DNA of 51,205 nucleotides, from contig NZ_JVDT01000226.1 in the NCBI RefSeq assembly GCF_001076885.1, positions 1 to 51,205 of the forward strand, read 5' to 3'. The notes beneath the pieces are model-generated. The model saw only the letters and a program-made list of their open reading frames with translations. It ran no database searches and was not told the origin of the DNA. This stretch comes from Bacillus sp. 522_BSPC (GTDB taxonomy: Bacteria; Bacillota; Bacilli; Bacillales; Cytobacillaceae). Positions 49,224 to 51,205 of this stretch are shown one piece after another. The stretch's first letter is position 1, and every line of letters begins with the position of its first letter. A program made the translations under genes and the position numbers.

Positions 49224-50942
49224 TTAATCCTCCATTGTAGAAAGATCGCCAGTAGGGAGTCCGAGTTCCCAAGCCTTTAAAACACGTCTCATTATTTTTC
49301 CGCTACGGGTTTTAGGAAGCTTTTCGCAAAATTCAATTTCTCTTGGAGCGGCATGAGCGGCCAAGCCTGTTTTTACAAATATACGTATTTCTTCTTTTAA
49401 TTCATCTGTTTCTTTATAGCCGTCAACTAGTGCAATAAAGGCTTTAATAATTTCACCTCGAATAGGATCTGGCTTTCCAATTACACCAGCTTCTGCTACT
49501 GCAGGAAATTCAATTAGTTTGCTTTCCACTTCAAATGGACCAACTCTTTCTCCAGCCGTCATAATAACATCATCCACCCGTCCCTGAAACCAGAAGTAAC
49601 CTTCTTCATCCATATAAGCGGAATCACCAGAAACATACCATTCATCATGTTGAAAATAACTATTGAACTTCTCCTGATTGTTCCAAATTGTATGCATCAT
49701 TGATGGCCAACCTTTTTTAATGGCTAAATTCCCCATCTGATTTGGCGGCAAAATATTTCCGTTATCGTCCAGAATAACAGCTTCTATCCCTGGAAGAGGT
49801 TTCCCCATTGAGCCTAACTTGATATCCATACAAGGTAGATTACATATCAGCTGTGCACCAGTTTCAGTCATCCACCAAGTATCATGAATGCGATGTCCAA
49901 ATACTTCGTGACCCCACCGGATTACCTCTGGATTTAGCGGTTCACCTACGCTTAGAATATGACGCAAGGAGGAGAGGGTGTATTTTTCGGTAACCGTATC
50001 CCCAGCTGCCATCAGCATCCGAAATGAGGTAGGTGCACTGTACCAAACGGTCACTCCAAATGTTTCAATCGTTTTATACCATATATCTGGACTAAAACGC
50101 CCACCTGCAACCACATTTGTTGAGCCAGTAAGCCAAGGACCAAAAATGCCGTAGGAGGTACCTGTTACCCACCCAGGGTCAGCTGTGCACCAGTAGACAT
50201 CATCTTCTTGTAAATCTAAAACCCACTTTGCTGTCTGGTAGTGCTGGATCATCGCATTGTGGACATGAAGCACACCTTTTGGTTTTCCAGTGGAACCAGA
50301 GGTATAGTGAAGGATTAATCCATCTTTACGATCAACCCATTCTATGTCTAATTCAATAGAAGCAGAGTGAAAATATTGAAGGAAATCTTTTGTTTTATCA
50401 TCCTCTTGTACATCTTCCCCAATAATAAAAATTGTTTCTAAAGCTTTTAATTCTGTATGTGGAATCCTATTTACAAGTTCAGGTGTAGTAATGATAACTT
50501 TTGCCTCACTATCATGGAGACGGTCCTTTACGGCATCCTCCATAAATGCTTCAAACAGTGGACCAACGATGGCTCCTAATTTTATCGCTCCAATTAAAGC
50601 GAAATATAATTCAGGGGAACGAGGCATAAAAATAAACACTCGATCGCCTTTTTTTACGTTTCCTACATTTTTTAAAACATTTCCAGCTTTATTTGATAAT
50701 TTCTTTAAGTCTTTGAATGTGTATGTCTCTTTTCTTGATGGATGAAAATAGTGGAGGGCTACTTTGTTGGCACGGTAATTCTCAGCATGACGGTCAATTG
50801 CTTCATAAGCTAAGTTAACTTTTCCAGTCTGATGCCAAGAAAATTCCTTTTCTGCTTGGTCCCATTTGAAATGTTGGTACAAGTCCTCATAGTTCTCAAG
50901 GTTATGCTTGCCTTTAACAGGTGGAAACGCTTTCAATTTCAT
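49224..50942 (-). CDS. acsA: acetyl-CoA synthetase (acetate-CoA ligase)
   Basis: A 572-aa AMP-forming ligase, the same length as B. subtilis AcsA. The ATP loop is LHYTSGSTGKPKGVLHVHNA, followed by WWMTETGAQ, YVSGDSAYMDEEGYFWFQGR (with the hinge Asp) and the C-terminal catalytic lysine in PKTRSGKIMRR. It activates acetate through acetyl-AMP for growth on acetate. The conserved lysine context suggests control by acetylation (AcuA type), but no acu genes are adjacent. GAGGGGATG precedes the ATG at 50942; a cre site covers codons 3-7. Confidence 0.93.
   Translation of the reverse strand: MKLKAFPPVKGKHNLENYEDLYQHFKWDQAEKEFSWHQTGKVNLAYEAIDRHAENYRANKVALHYFHPSRKETYTFKDLKKLSNKAGNVLKNVGNVKKGDRVFIFMPRSPELYFALIGAIKLGAIVGPLFEAFMEDAVKDRLHDSEAKVIITTPELVNRIPHTELKALETIFIIGEDVQEDDKTKDFLQYFHSASIELDIEWVDRKDGLILHYTSGSTGKPKGVLHVHNAMIQHYQTAKWVLDLQEDDVYWCTADPGWVTGTSYGIFGPWLTGSTNVVAGGRFSPDIWYKTIETFGVTVWYSAPTSFRMLMAAGDTVTEKYTLSSLRHILSVGEPLNPEVIRWGHEVFGHRIHDTWWMTETGAQLICNLPCMDIKLGSMGKPLPGIEAVILDDNGNILPPNQMGNLAIKKGWPSMMHTIWNNQEKFNSYFQHDEWYVSGDSAYMDEEGYFWFQGRVDDVIMTAGERVGPFEVESKLIEFPAVAEAGVIGKPDPIRGEIIKAFIALVDGYKETDELKEEIRIFVKTGLAAHAAPREIEFCEKLPKTRSGKIMRRVLKAWELGLPTGDLSTMED
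50922..50935 (-). promoter_or_regulatory. cre (CcpA) box inside the start of acsA
   Basis: On the minus strand TGAAAGCGTTTCCA matches TGWAANCGNTNWCA at 13 of 14 positions. It overlaps codons 3-7 of acsA. The B. subtilis acsA gene is also controlled by a CcpA site downstream of its transcription start, so roadblock repression by glucose is likely. Confidence 0.7.
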
Positions 50943-50978
50943 TCATACATCCCCTCATTTCAATTTTTTAACAACACT

Positions 50979-51007
50979 ATTATAATGGGAAAACACTATA
51001 TATACAA
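50979..51007 (-). promoter_or_regulatory. acsA promoter
   Basis: On the minus strand TTGTAT (51007-51002), a 17-bp spacer and a perfect TATAAT (50984-50979). It lies 37 bp from the acsA start codon. Confidence 0.75.
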
Positions 51008-51205
51008 TTTTAATGTTGTAATTGAATAAATATTCCTACATTTAAAAAATGGATAGGGGTATAAGTTAAAACTTTTCTATATAAAGGAATAAAGCGGCTG
51101 GGAAATAAGCATTTCTACCAAAATTAAACAAGAACTATAATGTAATTAATTTACAAAAAAATTCGTGTTTGTTTTTTAGAAAAAGGTTTAAAAACGAAGT
51201 GTAAT
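51008..51205. other. AT-rich right edge
   Basis: No gene, terminator or clear site was seen between the acsA promoter and the window end. Confidence 0.5.

Noticed and set aside
1-51205. CRISPR arrays, prophage, IS elements, toxin-antitoxin or restriction systems
   Set aside because: No regular spaced repeats, transposases, phage structural genes or such gene pairs were found; the single recombinase has no mobile-element partners.

Overview
The window is a low-GC, Gram-positive, Bacillaceae-type chromosome segment. Supporting signs are strong AGGAGG-like ribosome binding sites, frequent TTG/GTG starts, Bacillus-type cre, PerR and preQ1-I sites, and families such as YkvR, LicR, AcsA (572 aa), Mrp ABCDEFG and a urease cluster ordered ureABCEFGDH. 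The genus cannot be fixed from sequence alone; a Niallia- or Bacillus-like organism fits. No prophage, IS element, CRISPR array, rRNA or tRNA was seen.

Layout. 1-5.8 kb: end of an unknown gene, a folded RNA with terminator, an HssR-like two-component system, a YkvR-like protein, two tandem luciferase-like monooxygenases, a CD3324-family protein with a possible 30-codon upstream ORF, and a FusB-type EF-G-binding protein. 5.8-10.4 kb: a MocR-type regulator divergent from a LysE-type exporter, then a MetNIQ-like ABC importer. 10.6-20.3 kb: malate:quinone oxidoreductase, a GH43 beta-xylosidase with cre and XylR-like sites, and a lichenan/cellobiose PTS operon (licB-licC-licA-GH1 phospho-beta-glucosidase) followed by its activator licR. 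20.4-26 kb: an orphan oligopeptide-binding lipoprotein, a DUF368 (PopT-type) undecaprenyl-phosphate transporter with a GNAT enzyme, and ahpC-ahpF with two PerR-box cores around the promoter.

26.4-32.1 kb: a complete urease operon, with structural genes ureABC, nickel chaperones ureEFGD and a nickel permease ureH. 32.3-37.8 kb: a PLD-family protein followed by a near-perfect parS sequence inside a hairpin, a VOC protein, a degenerate M50-like membrane protein, a pyruvyltransferase-like protein (YxaB type), CutC and an alpha/beta hydrolase. 37.9-39.4 kb: the most striking locus, a short ORF encoding a peptide with four His, three of them consecutive, followed by alternative hairpins and an intrinsic terminator, then a HisRS-like gene. 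This looks like ribosome-mediated histidine attenuation, where Firmicutes more usually use T-boxes. 39.4-40.4 kb: three tandem ~50-bp repeats, then a minimal tyrosine recombinase under a nested inverted repeat. 40.4-47.2 kb: a KdpD-like universal-stress protein divergent from the seven-gene Mrp Na+/H+ antiporter operon. 47.2-51.2 kb: queF behind a preQ1-I riboswitch, an aldo/keto reductase, and acsA with a cre site over its first codons.

Functionally this is housekeeping and niche metabolism: plant glycan use under CcpA control, urea nitrogen, sodium/pH homeostasis, peroxide defence and tRNA-related regulation. RNA-level control recurs (preQ1 riboswitch, His attenuator, leader RNA at the left edge, hairpins beside lysE-like and licA). 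All functional names rest on motif and family recognition by eye; no database search was run.
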